From Nocardia aurea (GTDB taxonomy: Bacteria; Actinomycetota; Actinomycetes; Mycobacteriales; Mycobacteriaceae), in assembly GCF_003123685.1 (NCBI RefSeq), contig NZ_QCYJ01000085.1, forward strand, positions 62,001-126,000: DNA of 64,000 nt. The letters run 5' to 3'. This document shows positions 29,153-38,115 of this stretch, in pieces. Below the pieces are notes generated by a model. The model was not told the origin of the DNA and did not search any database. It worked only from the letters and a program-made list of their open reading frames with translations. Made by a program: the position numbers and the translations under genes. How positions within the stretch are numbered: position 1 is the first letter of the stretch; each line of letters opens with the position of its first letter.

Positions 29153-29248
29153 ATTCGGGGTTCCGGTGACGTGAATTCCCGCGCCGACTCGGCGCCGGGA
29201 TCGTGGACGTAGTCGAGCGCGTCACCTGTCCCGAGACCCGAACACCTC

Positions 29249-29282
29249 CCCGCCGCGGGCGACCGAGATCGCCTGCGGCGGG
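29249..29282. terminator. Hairpin terminator after the quinone oxidoreductase gene
   Basis: CCCGCCGC (29249-29256) pairs with GCGGCGGG (29275-29282), with an inner GGCGA/TCGCC stem. It is followed by ATTATTCTC, a short T-rich tail, and lies about 100 bp after the stop codon. Confidence 0.6.
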
Positions 29283-29402
29283 ATTATTCTCAGCGCGATC
29301 CGAATCGTTGTCCTGTCGACCGAACTCCGGCAGTCTTGGCTATCACACAGCAAGTGACGCGGGCTCGAGGTCGCATCCCTACGCGGGGGAGATCCGGAGG
29401 CC

Positions 29403-29420
29403 GAACCCTATAGGATATTC
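29403..29420. promoter_or_regulatory. GntR operator upstream of gntR
   Basis: CCTATAGG, with flanks giving ACCCTATAGGATATTC, lies 28-35 bp upstream of the GTG start at 29442. The same CCTATAGGATATT core recurs at 30152-30165 before the ABC operon. FCD-type GntR proteins bind short palindromes of this kind. Confidence 0.75.
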
Positions 29421-29441
29421 GACAGCGAATCGGGATGAGAC

Positions 29442-30125
29442 GTGAAACCACTGCGGCACTCGCTGGTCGACGGCGTACACGAGATTCTCACGTCACGTCT
29501 GTTCTCCGGCGATATCGCGCCCGGTTCGAGCTTGAACATCGACGCGTTGGCGCGAGAATTGGAAGTGTCGCAAACGCCGATCCGGGAGGCGCTCGCGCGT
29601 TTGGCCGCGACGGGTTTGGTCGTTCGGGTCGCGCATATGGGATACCGGGCGGCCGAACTGGTTTCGGACGAGCAGATGAGCGAGATCCTCGACGCCCGTC
29701 TGGCTGTCGAACCGACCCTGGCGCGGTTGGCCGCGGGCCGGACCACGGCATCGTTCCTGGATGAACTCGATCGGTCGGTGCGCAGCCTGGAGGCACGAAT
29801 CGCGGGGGAGTTGTCGCAATCCTCGAACGAAGTACTCGAGCAGAGCGAGGATTTCCACAATCTGATCGCCACCCAATCCGGAAACCGGTTCCTGTCCAAC
29901 GCGCACGGCACGATCACCGGACATTCTCGCCGATTCCAATTGATGGGCGTCGCGGGGCGTTCCGATCACGTCGAGGTCTTCCACGAGCACGGCCTGATCC
30001 TGGACGCGCTGCGCGGCGCCGATCCCGATCGTGCGGAAGCGGCGATGAGATGTCATATCCAGGCGATTCGTGAACGGACCCTGCAAGATCTCGGCGCGAT
30101 CTCCGAACCCGAATGCGCGTCGTGA
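29442..30125 (+). CDS. GntR/FadR-family (FCD) transcriptional regulator
   Basis: A 227-residue regulator. The N-terminal winged helix contains LNIDALARELEVSQTPIREA and LARLAATGLVV. The C-terminal all-helical FCD effector domain carries metal-binding-type residues (EDFHNLIA, EHGLILDAL, RCHIQAIRERT). The start is a GTG at 29442. Its operator core is shared with the promoter of the transport/monooxygenase operon immediately downstream, so it is almost certainly that operon's repressor, released by the imported compound or its breakdown product. Confidence 0.92.
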   Translation: MKPLRHSLVDGVHEILTSRLFSGDIAPGSSLNIDALARELEVSQTPIREALARLAATGLVVRVAHMGYRAAELVSDEQMSEILDARLAVEPTLARLAAGRTTASFLDELDRSVRSLEARIAGELSQSSNEVLEQSEDFHNLIATQSGNRFLSNAHGTITGHSRRFQLMGVAGRSDHVEVFHEHGLILDALRGADPDRAEAAMRCHIQAIRERTLQDLGAISEPECAS

Positions 30126-30148
30126 TACGCGGCGCCTCCGCCACGGCA

Positions 30149-30166
30149 TGATCCTATAGGATATTT
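30149..30166. promoter_or_regulatory. GntR operator upstream of the ABC/monooxygenase operon
   Basis: ATCCTATAGGAT (30151-30162) is a perfect 12-bp palindrome followed by ATTTTC. It shares its core with the site before gntR and lies between the gntR stop and the first operon gene (GTG at 30272). Confidence 0.78.
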
Positions 30167-30271
30167 TCTCCAATTCTCTTGCATTCCAACACTTTTCTCG
30201 GGCGCGACGGTGTGGAAATCCGGCGCCATTCTCCGCGAGCCAGTGTCTCGCCCGAATCAGAAGGAACGAAC

Positions 30272-31081
30272 GTGTCGACTCTGCTCACCGGCCAGGCCGA
30301 GCAATCGCCCGGCATCACCCTGTCGGAGGTTCGCAAGAATTACGAGTCCCTCGACGGCGATCAGGTGCTCGGGATCGCTCCGGTCTCGCTCGACATCAGG
30401 GCCGGGGAATTCGTCTCCTTCGTCGGGAGGTCGGGCTGCGGCAAATCGACGCTGTTGCGGATGATCGCCGGTCTCACCGCGCCCTCCGGCGGCGCCGTCC
30501 ACGTCGCGGGTGGTGTCATCCGAGGCCCCGACAAGACGGTCCGCTACGTCTTCCAGAACTACGGCGAATCGCTGCTGCCGTGGAAAACGGTAGGGGACAA
30601 CGTGGAATTCGGTCTGCGTCACTCGTTGTCACCGCCACCGAAGTCGAAACGGGCCCGCCGTGCGGCGATCGAGCACTACCTCGCGGAGGTGGGACTGCAC
30701 GGGGTCGCCGCCCGATATCCGAGTGAACTGTCCGGTGGCATGCAACAGCGGGTGGCGATCGCTCGCGCGCTGGCCTCGTCGCCGACGGTGCTGCTGCTCG
30801 ACGAGCCGTTCAGCGCGGTCGACGCGTTGAGCCGCGCCAATCTCCAGGACCTCGTCCTCCGTCTGTGGGAACAGCACGGCCTGACCGTTCTTTTCGTCAC
30901 CCACGACATCGACGAGGCCCTGTACCTGTCGGACCGAGTTCTCGTACTCGGCCCGGCGGGAACGGGGATCGTGGCCGATGTCGACGTCGCCCTCGAGCGG
31001 CCACGCGATCAGGTGGACACCCGGGAATCCGCGCGCTATCTGTCGCTGCGCCGCGAGGTCATGGAAGCGGTACTGGCATGA
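30272..31081 (+). CDS. ABC transporter ATP-binding protein (SsuB/TauB type)
   Basis: A 269-residue ATPase of the nitrate/sulfonate/taurine importer class. Walker A is GRSGCGKST (about 53-61), the signature is LSGGMQQRVAIARAL, Walker B is VLLLDEPFSAVD and the switch His is in FVTHDIDEAL. The GTG at 30272 has AAGGAACGAAC upstream and is preferred to an earlier in-frame start. Its stop overlaps the permease start by 4 bp. It is the first gene of the GntR-controlled operon. Confidence 0.92.
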   Translation: MSTLLTGQAEQSPGITLSEVRKNYESLDGDQVLGIAPVSLDIRAGEFVSFVGRSGCGKSTLLRMIAGLTAPSGGAVHVAGGVIRGPDKTVRYVFQNYGESLLPWKTVGDNVEFGLRHSLSPPPKSKRARRAAIEHYLAEVGLHGVAARYPSELSGGMQQRVAIARALASSPTVLLLDEPFSAVDALSRANLQDLVLRLWEQHGLTVLFVTHDIDEALYLSDRVLVLGPAGTGIVADVDVALERPRDQVDTRESARYLSLRREVMEAVLA

Positions 31082-31953
31082 GCGCCTCGGTGATCGGTGA
31101 ACGAGAGGTCGCGGCCCCAGCGTCCGAGAGCGCACCCGCGCGCCGGATTCGCGGCGGCACGATGAAACGAAACGCGCGCACACTCGGCAGGCGATTCTTT
31201 CGCAGCCGCGTATTCGGTTGGCTGGCGCTCGTCGCGGTCGTCGTCGCCTGGCAGCTGTCGTCGCAGGTCCGATACAACCCATCGATCTCCTCACCGTCGC
31301 GTATCGGCTCCGCGGTGGTGTCGGGTCTGTCCGGCGGCGAATTGCTGACGGCTCTGCTGGACACCCTGCGCACGATGGGAATCGGATTCGCGATCGCGGT
31401 TCCGGTGGGTATCGGGGTCGGATTCCTCATGGGCCGCGTACGCGTCATCTGGGCGCTGTTGGAACCGACGGTCGAAATCGCCCGACTGCACCCGACGTCG
31501 GCGGTGATCCCGATTCTGATCCTGTTCCTCGGTCTCGGCGACCCGATGAAGATCACCGTCTTCCTGCTGTCCGCGGTATTCCCGCTCCTCATGACCGCCT
31601 ACGCGGGCGCGCAGAGTGTGTCGCCCACCCTGCGGGAAACCGCCCAGACCTTCCACCTGAACTGGGTGCAGACCCAATGGGAGATAGCGCTGCCCGCGTC
31701 GATTCCCTACATTCTCGTCGGCATGCGCCAAGCGCTCGGATCGGCTCTGTTGATGGCGGTCGTGGTGGGCATGCTCGCGGGTAACGGCGGCATCGGCTAT
31801 TTCATTCTCGAAGCGCAGCAGTCGCTCAATGTGACCGAACTCCTCGCGGGCGTGGTGACGGTAGCCGCCGTCGGATACGTCTTCAACACCATTTTCCTGC
31901 GTCTCGAGCGTCGATTCACGCGCTGGCGCCGTACCGACACGATCGGAGATTGA
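31078..31953 (+). CDS. ABC transporter permease (SsuC/TauC type)
   Basis: A 291-residue membrane protein with about six transmembrane helices (first VFGWLALVAVVVAWQLS near 48). The cytoplasmic EAA-like loop LRETAQTFHLNWVQTQWEIA leads into LPASIPYILVGMRQALG and is typical of nitrate/sulfonate/taurine permeases. The ATG overlaps the ATPase stop (ATGA). The N-terminal 40 residues are a charged cytosolic extension. Confidence 0.92.
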   Translation: MSASVIGEREVAAPASESAPARRIRGGTMKRNARTLGRRFFRSRVFGWLALVAVVVAWQLSSQVRYNPSISSPSRIGSAVVSGLSGGELLTALLDTLRTMGIGFAIAVPVGIGVGFLMGRVRVIWALLEPTVEIARLHPTSAVIPILILFLGLGDPMKITVFLLSAVFPLLMTAYAGAQSVSPTLRETAQTFHLNWVQTQWEIALPASIPYILVGMRQALGSALLMAVVVGMLAGNGGIGYFILEAQQSLNVTELLAGVVTVAAVGYVFNTIFLRLERRFTRWRRTDTIGD

Positions 31954-31958
31954 TCGCC

Positions 31959-33080
31959 ATGACCGAATCCCGCCCACCACAGCTGGAATTCGGGATATTC
32001 AGCTTCGGTGACACCTACCCGCACCCGGTGACCGGTGTGCGGCAAGCACCGGGCGAGAATCTCGCGCACGTCCTCGAACGAATTCGCCTCGCGGATCGGC
32101 TCGGACTCGACTATTTCGGTGTCGGAGAACATCATCGCTCGGATTTCTCGATCAGCGCCTGTTCGACGGTGCTCGCCGCGGCGGCCTCGACCACCGAGCG
32201 TATCCACCTCGGCACCGCGACCACGGTCCTGACCACCGAAGATCCGGTGCGCCTGTACGAGCAGTTCGCCACACTCGATCTGATCTCGGGTGGCCGCGCC
32301 GAACTCGGCGTCGGCAGCGGAGTCTTCGTCGAACCGTTCGCGCTGTTCGGCGGCACGCTCGAGGACAAGGCCGCGGTGTTCGCCGAGAAACTGGCACTGC
32401 TCACCGCCATCGACGCGCGCGAGCGGATCACCTTCACCGGTTCCAGTCGCCCACCGATCGACGACGCCGAGGTATGGCCGCGCGCGACCGAAGGCCATCT
32501 GAGCATCTGGCAGGCAACCGGACCGTCCTCGGAGTCGTTCCACCGCGCGGCCCGGCTCGGGCTCTCGGTCCAAACCGCCGCCACCGGAGGCGATCTCACG
32601 GCATTGCGACCGTTGGTCGCGCGGTATCGAGCGGACGGACTCGAACACGGATGGCCCGCCTCGCGACTGCGGGTCGCCATCGGCGGGCACGGCATCATCG
32701 ACGACGACAGCCGCCGCGCCCGTGACGAATTCTTCCCCCACTACCGCGACTACATCGCAGGCATGCGCGCCAACCGCGGCAAACCGGCACCGACCCGCGC
32801 TCGGTACGACGAGTTGCTCGCCGATCCCGGCAGCGGGATCTTCGCGGGCGATCCGGAACAGGTGGCGGCGAAGATCGTCCACCAGTACCGAGTACTCGGC
32901 CACGACCGGCACATATTCCAAATCGATTGGCGCGCTGTCCCGCACGACACGCAGGTGCGCACCATCGAACTCCTGGCCACCGAGGTGGTCCCGCTCGTCC
33001 GGGCCGCGTTGGCCTCCGACGAAACCCGTATTCCCTCCTTCGATATCCACGACACCGCAGTTGGAGCAGACACACTATGA
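31959..33080 (+). CDS. Luciferase-like (LLM) flavin-dependent monooxygenase
   Basis: A 373-residue TIM-barrel LLM oxidoreductase with LDYFGVGEHHRSDFSISACS, IHLGTATTVLTTEDPVRLYE and DLISGGRAELGVGSG motifs, which place it among FMN-dependent monooxygenases. It lies between permease and binding-protein genes, 5 bp after the permease and overlapping the binding protein by 4 bp, so import and oxidation are co-produced. The ATG at 31959 is preferred to the TTG at 31950. No flavin reductase is in the operon, so reduced flavin must come from elsewhere. Confidence 0.9.
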   Translation: MTESRPPQLEFGIFSFGDTYPHPVTGVRQAPGENLAHVLERIRLADRLGLDYFGVGEHHRSDFSISACSTVLAAAASTTERIHLGTATTVLTTEDPVRLYEQFATLDLISGGRAELGVGSGVFVEPFALFGGTLEDKAAVFAEKLALLTAIDARERITFTGSSRPPIDDAEVWPRATEGHLSIWQATGPSSESFHRAARLGLSVQTAATGGDLTALRPLVARYRADGLEHGWPASRLRVAIGGHGIIDDDSRRARDEFFPHYRDYIAGMRANRGKPAPTRARYDELLADPGSGIFAGDPEQVAAKIVHQYRVLGHDRHIFQIDWRAVPHDTQVRTIELLATEVVPLVRAALASDETRIPSFDIHDTAVGADTL

Positions 33081-34090
33081 GAATCACGAAAGGCGCGCGT
33101 CGCGTCGTCACCGTCGCGCTGGCCGGACTGCTGGCCGCGGCACTGACCTCCTGCTCCTCGGACGAGAGCGGTTCTTCCGGCGACAACATCCGCGTCGCGG
33201 TCACCACCGGCACCACCAGTGCCGAGATCGCCGCGGCGAAGAACTACTTCCAGGCCCAGAACCTCACCGTGCAGATCAGCACGCTGGCCACCGGCACCGA
33301 GACGATCGCCGCGGTGCAGGGCGGCAGCGCCGATATCGCCTACGCGGACACCTTCGCCGCGGTCAACGCCATCAGCAACGGCTTCGATATCGAACTCGTC
33401 GCGGGCGCCAACCACACCAGTCCGGCGGTCAGCTATCTGGTTCGCGCCGACAGTGACATCCGGGAACCACGAGACCTGGTCGGCAAGAGCCTCGGGATCG
33501 GCGGTGTGCCCTTCTTCCGGGTGTTCGCCAACGGCTTCTTCGAACAGAACCGCATCGACCCGGCTTCGGTGAAATTCAACGTCATCCGTCAGAGCAACGC
33601 GCTGCCCGAGGCGTTGGCCAACGGGGCGGTCGACGCCATCCAGACCCTCGGTTACCAGGTCGCCTATCTCAACGACGGTGTCGGGCACCGTTTCCGGACG
33701 GTCGGCAACCCGGACACCTCCGCTTTCCAGAATCCCAAGGCGATGCAGGCGGGCTGGTGGACCTCGAAGAAGTGGGGCGAGCGCAATGCCGATGCCGCAC
33801 AACGCTTCGCCGACGGCTACCGCGCCTTCGCGGCCTGGTACAACGCCGCGAGCGTCGATGAACGCAGCGATCTCTCCGCGCAGTACAACAAGATCGACTA
33901 CCGCGCCACCGCGGGCGGTGATCAGAAGAAGCTCGACAATCTCGCCTTCGCCACGATCGCCCGCTACATCGATGCTCCCGTCGACCTCGTCGCCACCCAG
34001 GAATGGATCGACAAGGGCGCGGCGGTCGCTCCCGACCAGGTACCCGGCGGCGTCGCCCTGAGCGGACACGTCCTGCCCTCGGCCTCGTGA
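33077..34090 (+). CDS. ABC transporter substrate-binding lipoprotein
   Basis: A 337-residue periplasmic-type binding protein of the SsuA/TauA/NMT1 class. The signal peptide VVTVALAGLLAAAL ends in a lipobox (TSC, Cys at about 26), so it is lipid-anchored outside the membrane. The mature part has IAAVQGGSADIAYADTFAAV and DLVGKSLGIGGVPFFR, typical of the fold. ATGA overlap with the upstream LLM gene and GTGA overlap with the downstream MFS gene indicate one transcript. Confidence 0.92.
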   Translation: MRITKGARRVVTVALAGLLAAALTSCSSDESGSSGDNIRVAVTTGTTSAEIAAAKNYFQAQNLTVQISTLATGTETIAAVQGGSADIAYADTFAAVNAISNGFDIELVAGANHTSPAVSYLVRADSDIREPRDLVGKSLGIGGVPFFRVFANGFFEQNRIDPASVKFNVIRQSNALPEALANGAVDAIQTLGYQVAYLNDGVGHRFRTVGNPDTSAFQNPKAMQAGWWTSKKWGERNADAAQRFADGYRAFAAWYNAASVDERSDLSAQYNKIDYRATAGGDQKKLDNLAFATIARYIDAPVDLVATQEWIDKGAAVAPDQVPGGVALSGHVLPSAS

Positions 34091-35571
34091 CCCTCACCGG
34101 AAGCAACCTGTCGGCCGACCCGTCCGTCGCGAAGGCCGCGCCGCGCTGGGACATTATCGTCCTGTGCGCGGCGCTGGCCGGACTCACCATCCTGGACCTG
34201 TCCAAGGTGAATGTGGCGCTACCGTCGATCGGGCGCGATCTGCACGCCGACGCCACCGGCATGCAACTGGTCGTCGGCGCCTACATCGTCACCTACGCCC
34301 TGACCCTGGTCCCGGCCGGACGACTCGGTGATATCCGCAGTCGCAAACTCCTGATGATCGTGGCCCTGGTGATCTACCTCGCGGCCGGTGTCGGGTGCGC
34401 GCTCGCGGTCGACGTGCGGATGCTGGTCATCGCGCGCGCCGTACAGGGCGTCGCGGCGGGAATGCTGATGCCGCAGGTCCTGGGCACCATGCACGCCACC
34501 CTCGCCGGTGCCGATCGCGGCCGCGGCTTCGGACTCTACGGCGCGACCGTCAACGCCTCGATCGCGCTCGGGCCGGTCCTGGGCGGTGCGCTCATGGCGC
34601 TGTGGCACGGCTCCGACAGTTGGCGAGCGGTGTTCTGGATGAATATCCCGCTCGGACTCGTCGCGCTGTTCGCTGTCCTGCGCTTCGCCCCGCGGGGAGC
34701 CGCGGCGACGGTGACGCAAAGGCGCGGCATCGATCCGATCGGACTGCTGCTGTTCGCGCTCGCCCTGGTGTGCACGCTGTATCCGTTCGTCATCACCACC
34801 GGCGGTGACGACGACCCCGCCGCGCGTTGGCTCGCGCTGATCCCGGCGCTGATCCTCACGACGGCCTTCGTGTACTGGGAACGAGCGGCGGCCTCGCGTG
34901 CACGCCCACCGCTGATCGAACCACGCCTGATCCGGGAATCGACCTACCACAACGGAATAGCGATCGCGGCCTGCTGGTTCGCCGCCAATCTCGGTGTCGT
35001 CCTCGTCATCACCCTGTTCCTTCAGGACGGTGTCGGACTGTCGCCGCTGGCTTCGGGACTGGCCAATGTCACCTTCGCCATCGCGGCCGGATTCACCTCG
35101 TGGTTCGGCGCCCGCAACGTACCTCTGCGCGGGCGCGGCGTGGTCGTCCTCGGAATCGCGGTCACCCTGCTCGGTCTCGGCGCCACCGCCTGTATCGGGG
35201 CCGTTGCGCCGATACACCTCATCGCATTCCTGGTCCCGGTGACGCAATTGATCGCGGGCGCGGGCGCCGGATTGGTGGTGTCGCCGAATCAGGCACTGAG
35301 CCTCGAACGGGTCGCCCCCGAACTCGGCGGCACGGCCAGCGCCCTGACCCAACTCGGCCAGCGCGTCGGGAACTCGGTGGGCGTAGCGGCCTGCGGCGCG
35401 GTGTATTTCGCGCTGTTGCCCGAAGGCGACGGTTCGGGCGGCGTTCGCTCCGCGTTCCTCGGTGGCATCGCGGTGGTCGGCTCGTTCATGGTCCTCGCGC
35501 TGCTCGTGGCCGTCGCCGACCTGCGGCAGCGCCGCACATCCGTCCTCCCCGTGAAGGAGATCCATCCATGA
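34087..35571 (+). CDS. MFS transporter (DHA2-like, about 14 TM)
   Basis: A 494-residue major facilitator protein. The first helix (IIVLCAALAGLTILDLSKVN) is followed by VALPSIGRDL, the motif-A-like loop GRLGDIRSRKLLM, and motif C in GLYGATVNASIALGPVLGGA. The family exports drugs or small organic molecules by proton antiport. The GTG at 34087 overlaps the binding-protein stop, and its own stop overlaps the next ATG. Placement between import and catabolic genes suggests export of a toxic intermediate or by-product. Confidence 0.9.
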   Translation: MTLTGSNLSADPSVAKAAPRWDIIVLCAALAGLTILDLSKVNVALPSIGRDLHADATGMQLVVGAYIVTYALTLVPAGRLGDIRSRKLLMIVALVIYLAAGVGCALAVDVRMLVIARAVQGVAAGMLMPQVLGTMHATLAGADRGRGFGLYGATVNASIALGPVLGGALMALWHGSDSWRAVFWMNIPLGLVALFAVLRFAPRGAAATVTQRRGIDPIGLLLFALALVCTLYPFVITTGGDDDPAARWLALIPALILTTAFVYWERAAASRARPPLIEPRLIRESTYHNGIAIAACWFAANLGVVLVITLFLQDGVGLSPLASGLANVTFAIAAGFTSWFGARNVPLRGRGVVVLGIAVTLLGLGATACIGAVAPIHLIAFLVPVTQLIAGAGAGLVVSPNQALSLERVAPELGGTASALTQLGQRVGNSVGVAACGAVYFALLPEGDGSGGVRSAFLGGIAVVGSFMVLALLVAVADLRQRRTSVLPVKEIHP

Positions 35572-36971
35572 CCACCTCCGAACGCCGACAACTCAAGATC
35601 GGCTATTCGATCTGGCCCACGGGCCACCACCGCACCGCGTGGCGACTGCCCGAGGCGGTCAACAGCGGCACCACCGACGCGGCGCTGCTGGCGAAATCCA
35701 TCCGCACCGCCGAACGCGGACTGTTCGACTACTTCTTCATCGGCAACTCGGTCAAGAGCGACCCGCACTCCACCAGGGCCAACGGCAACGAGACCTTCAA
35801 GATCGAGGGTTACACGCTCGCCGGATACGCGGCCGCGATCACCGAGCGCATCGGCGTGGTGGTGACGATCAACGCCACCTACTCCGATCCGTACAACACC
35901 GCGCGCGCCATCGCCTCCCTCGATCACCTCACCCATGGCAGGGCGGGACTCAACGTCATCACCGGGGTCGCCGGATCCCACGAGGCCGCGGCCAATTTCA
36001 GTCGCTCGGCCCATCCGGATACCGAGGACAAGTACGACTGGGCCGACGAATTCACCGACGTCGTCTACGCCCTGCTCGGCAGCTGGGAGCCCGACTGGTT
36101 ACTCGACGACCGCGCGACGGGCCGCTTCCTCGACCCGGCCAAGGGCCACCGGATCGACCACGAAGGCAAATTCTTCTCGGTACGAGGACCGCTGAACGTG
36201 CCGCCACCGCCGCAGGGCCGTATTCCGTTGATCCACGCGGGGACCTCCGAGCGCTCCTTCGAATACGGCGCCAGATACGCCGACATCCGGTTCAGTCCGT
36301 ATCGCGGCCCGGAATGGAACCGTCGATACTACGACGACATCAAGGGCCGCTTGGCCGCTCACGGCCGTGACCCCGAACACCAGTTCATCCTGCCCGGCTT
36401 CACCTTCTTCGTCGCCGACACCACCCGGGAAGCGCGCGCCAAATACCGTGAGATCCAACGATTCACGACCGACGAATACCTGCCCCACGCCGTCTCCGAT
36501 TTCGTCGGCATCGATCTGTCCTCGGTAAAACCCACCGAGCGGGTGCTCGACGTCATCGACCCCTCGGCGCTGCGCCCGACCCTCACCGGCGCCGATGACC
36601 TGGCCGCCGCGGGCAACACCTGGACCATCGATCGCTATACCGGCAACAAGCTGTGGGCCGTCGAACTGGCGCTGGAGGCCTACGGCGGCGACGAAGCGGT
36701 CACCTTCCGCGACCTGTTCAACTACATCGCGAATTTCCCCGGGAACCAGGCGCCGGTCGTCGGCGGCGGTCGCGAGGTCGCCGACTGGATCGAGCAGCGA
36801 TTCGAAGACCGCGAGATCGACGGTGTCAAAGTGTTCCCTCCCTACTCCGAGTACCCGCTCGAAGCGTTCGTCGATCTCGTCGTCCCCGAACTGCAACGGC
36901 GCGGTATTTTCCGCACCGAATACACCACCTCGACGCTGCGCGACCATCTCGGCCTGCCCGCCGCACCCTGA
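35568..36971 (+). CDS. NtaA/SnaA/DszA-family FMN-dependent monooxygenase
   Basis: A 467-residue two-component monooxygenase oxygenase subunit. Family motifs include YDYFF-like LFDYFFIGNS, IGVVVTINATYSDPYNTARA, DHLTHGRAGLNVITG and the HAGTSERSFEYGARYADI region. Relatives act on nitrilotriacetate, dibenzothiophene sulfone, dimethyl sulfide, EDTA and similar compounds using FMNH2. It is the last gene of the operon, with an ATGA overlap with the MFS gene. Its partner flavin reductase is not in the window. Confidence 0.93.
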   Translation: MTTSERRQLKIGYSIWPTGHHRTAWRLPEAVNSGTTDAALLAKSIRTAERGLFDYFFIGNSVKSDPHSTRANGNETFKIEGYTLAGYAAAITERIGVVVTINATYSDPYNTARAIASLDHLTHGRAGLNVITGVAGSHEAAANFSRSAHPDTEDKYDWADEFTDVVYALLGSWEPDWLLDDRATGRFLDPAKGHRIDHEGKFFSVRGPLNVPPPPQGRIPLIHAGTSERSFEYGARYADIRFSPYRGPEWNRRYYDDIKGRLAAHGRDPEHQFILPGFTFFVADTTREARAKYREIQRFTTDEYLPHAVSDFVGIDLSSVKPTERVLDVIDPSALRPTLTGADDLAAAGNTWTIDRYTGNKLWAVELALEAYGGDEAVTFRDLFNYIANFPGNQAPVVGGGREVADWIEQRFEDREIDGVKVFPPYSEYPLEAFVDLVVPELQRRGIFRTEYTTSTLRDHLGLPAAP

Positions 36972-37020
36972 CCGGCGTCGGCCCGGTCCGTGCTGCCGTG
37001 CGGGCGTGAAAGCCGATGTA

Positions 37021-37959
37021 TCAAGCGAATCGGATGATCGAGAAGGCCCCGACGACCACGCAGTACGCGGCGAAGGGCAGCAGCGTGCGGGTCTGGAAGT
37101 ATCGCTCCAGGAACCGCACGGCCAGCCACGAGGACAGTCCGGAGACGACGGCCCCGACCAGCACCGGCCCCCGGATACCCGCGGTCTCGGGGCCGATCAG
37201 TTCCGGAATCTGCAATACGCCCGCGCCCAGGATCGCGGGGGTCGCCAGCAGAAAGGCGAATTTGGCCGCGTGTTCGTGTTCGAGACCGCGCCACAGACCG
37301 CCGACCATGGTCAGGCCCGCGCGGCTGAACCCGGTCAGCAGCGCGCCGACCTGTGCCGCGCCGATGCCGAAGGCGTCGCCGAATCCGAGGGCGGCCAAAG
37401 GCCGGTCGGCCTGGCGTCGCGGTGGCGCTGTCGCCGTGCGGGCACCGGCGTGGTTCTGCCGCCGGGCGAACCGTCGCCCGTATTCGGCCAGCGACGGTTC
37501 GTTACGTCGGCGCAGGGCCTCGCCGATGACGAGCACGACACCGTTGCACACCAGGAAGGTCGCGGCGCATACCGGTGCGGCGAAGAGCGCGTGCAGCGGA
37601 TGTTGCAGTAGCGGACCGAGTACGGCGACGGGAACGGTGGCGATGAGGATCAATATCGCCAGCCGTTGCGACACGGTGTCGAGCCGCCCGGTTCGTATCG
37701 TGGTGACCAGACCGGTCACGATGGCGAGCCAATCCCGCCGGTAGTGTCCGAGCAGCGCCACCGCCGTTCCCACGTGCAATGCCACCACGAACGCCAGATA
37801 CGGTGTGCGCGTGGTCGACTCGCCCTCGGTGACCAACTCCTGCCAATCACCGCCGAGCCACGCCGCGACCAGTACCGAATGTCCGAGACTGGAGATGGGA
37901 AACAGTTCGGTGACACCCTGCACCGCACCGATGACAGTCGCTTGGAAGTAGGTGAGCAT
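37021..37959 (-). CDS. uppP: Undecaprenyl-diphosphatase (UppP/BacA) paralogue
   Basis: A 312-residue integral membrane phosphatase that recycles undecaprenyl pyrophosphate for cell-wall synthesis. Both signature regions are present: GAVQGVTELFPISSLGHSVL near the N-terminus and LLTGFSRAGLTMVGGLWRGL in the second half. It is slightly longer than usual owing to a basic loop (about 160-185: RRFARRQNHAGARTA). Extra uppP copies raise bacitracin tolerance in other bacteria. It converges on the GntR-controlled operon and seems monocistronic. Confidence 0.92.
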   Translation of the reverse strand: MLTYFQATVIGAVQGVTELFPISSLGHSVLVAAWLGGDWQELVTEGESTTRTPYLAFVVALHVGTAVALLGHYRRDWLAIVTGLVTTIRTGRLDTVSQRLAILILIATVPVAVLGPLLQHPLHALFAAPVCAATFLVCNGVVLVIGEALRRRNEPSLAEYGRRFARRQNHAGARTATAPPRRQADRPLAALGFGDAFGIGAAQVGALLTGFSRAGLTMVGGLWRGLEHEHAAKFAFLLATPAILGAGVLQIPELIGPETAGIRGPVLVGAVVSGLSSWLAVRFLERYFQTRTLLPFAAYCVVVGAFSIIRFA

Positions 37960-38115
37960 CGCGATGAGTCTCGCATGCGCGCAACGGATTCCCGGATCGA
38001 CCCCGACCGGGTCCTATATGCCCGAATCGTTGCTACCGCAGCGACTTTCGTCCGATTCGCGCCGATGCCGCAGGGGAGATGCGGCTGCCCTGCGAGCCGG
38101 ACGCGAGTTTTCGGC

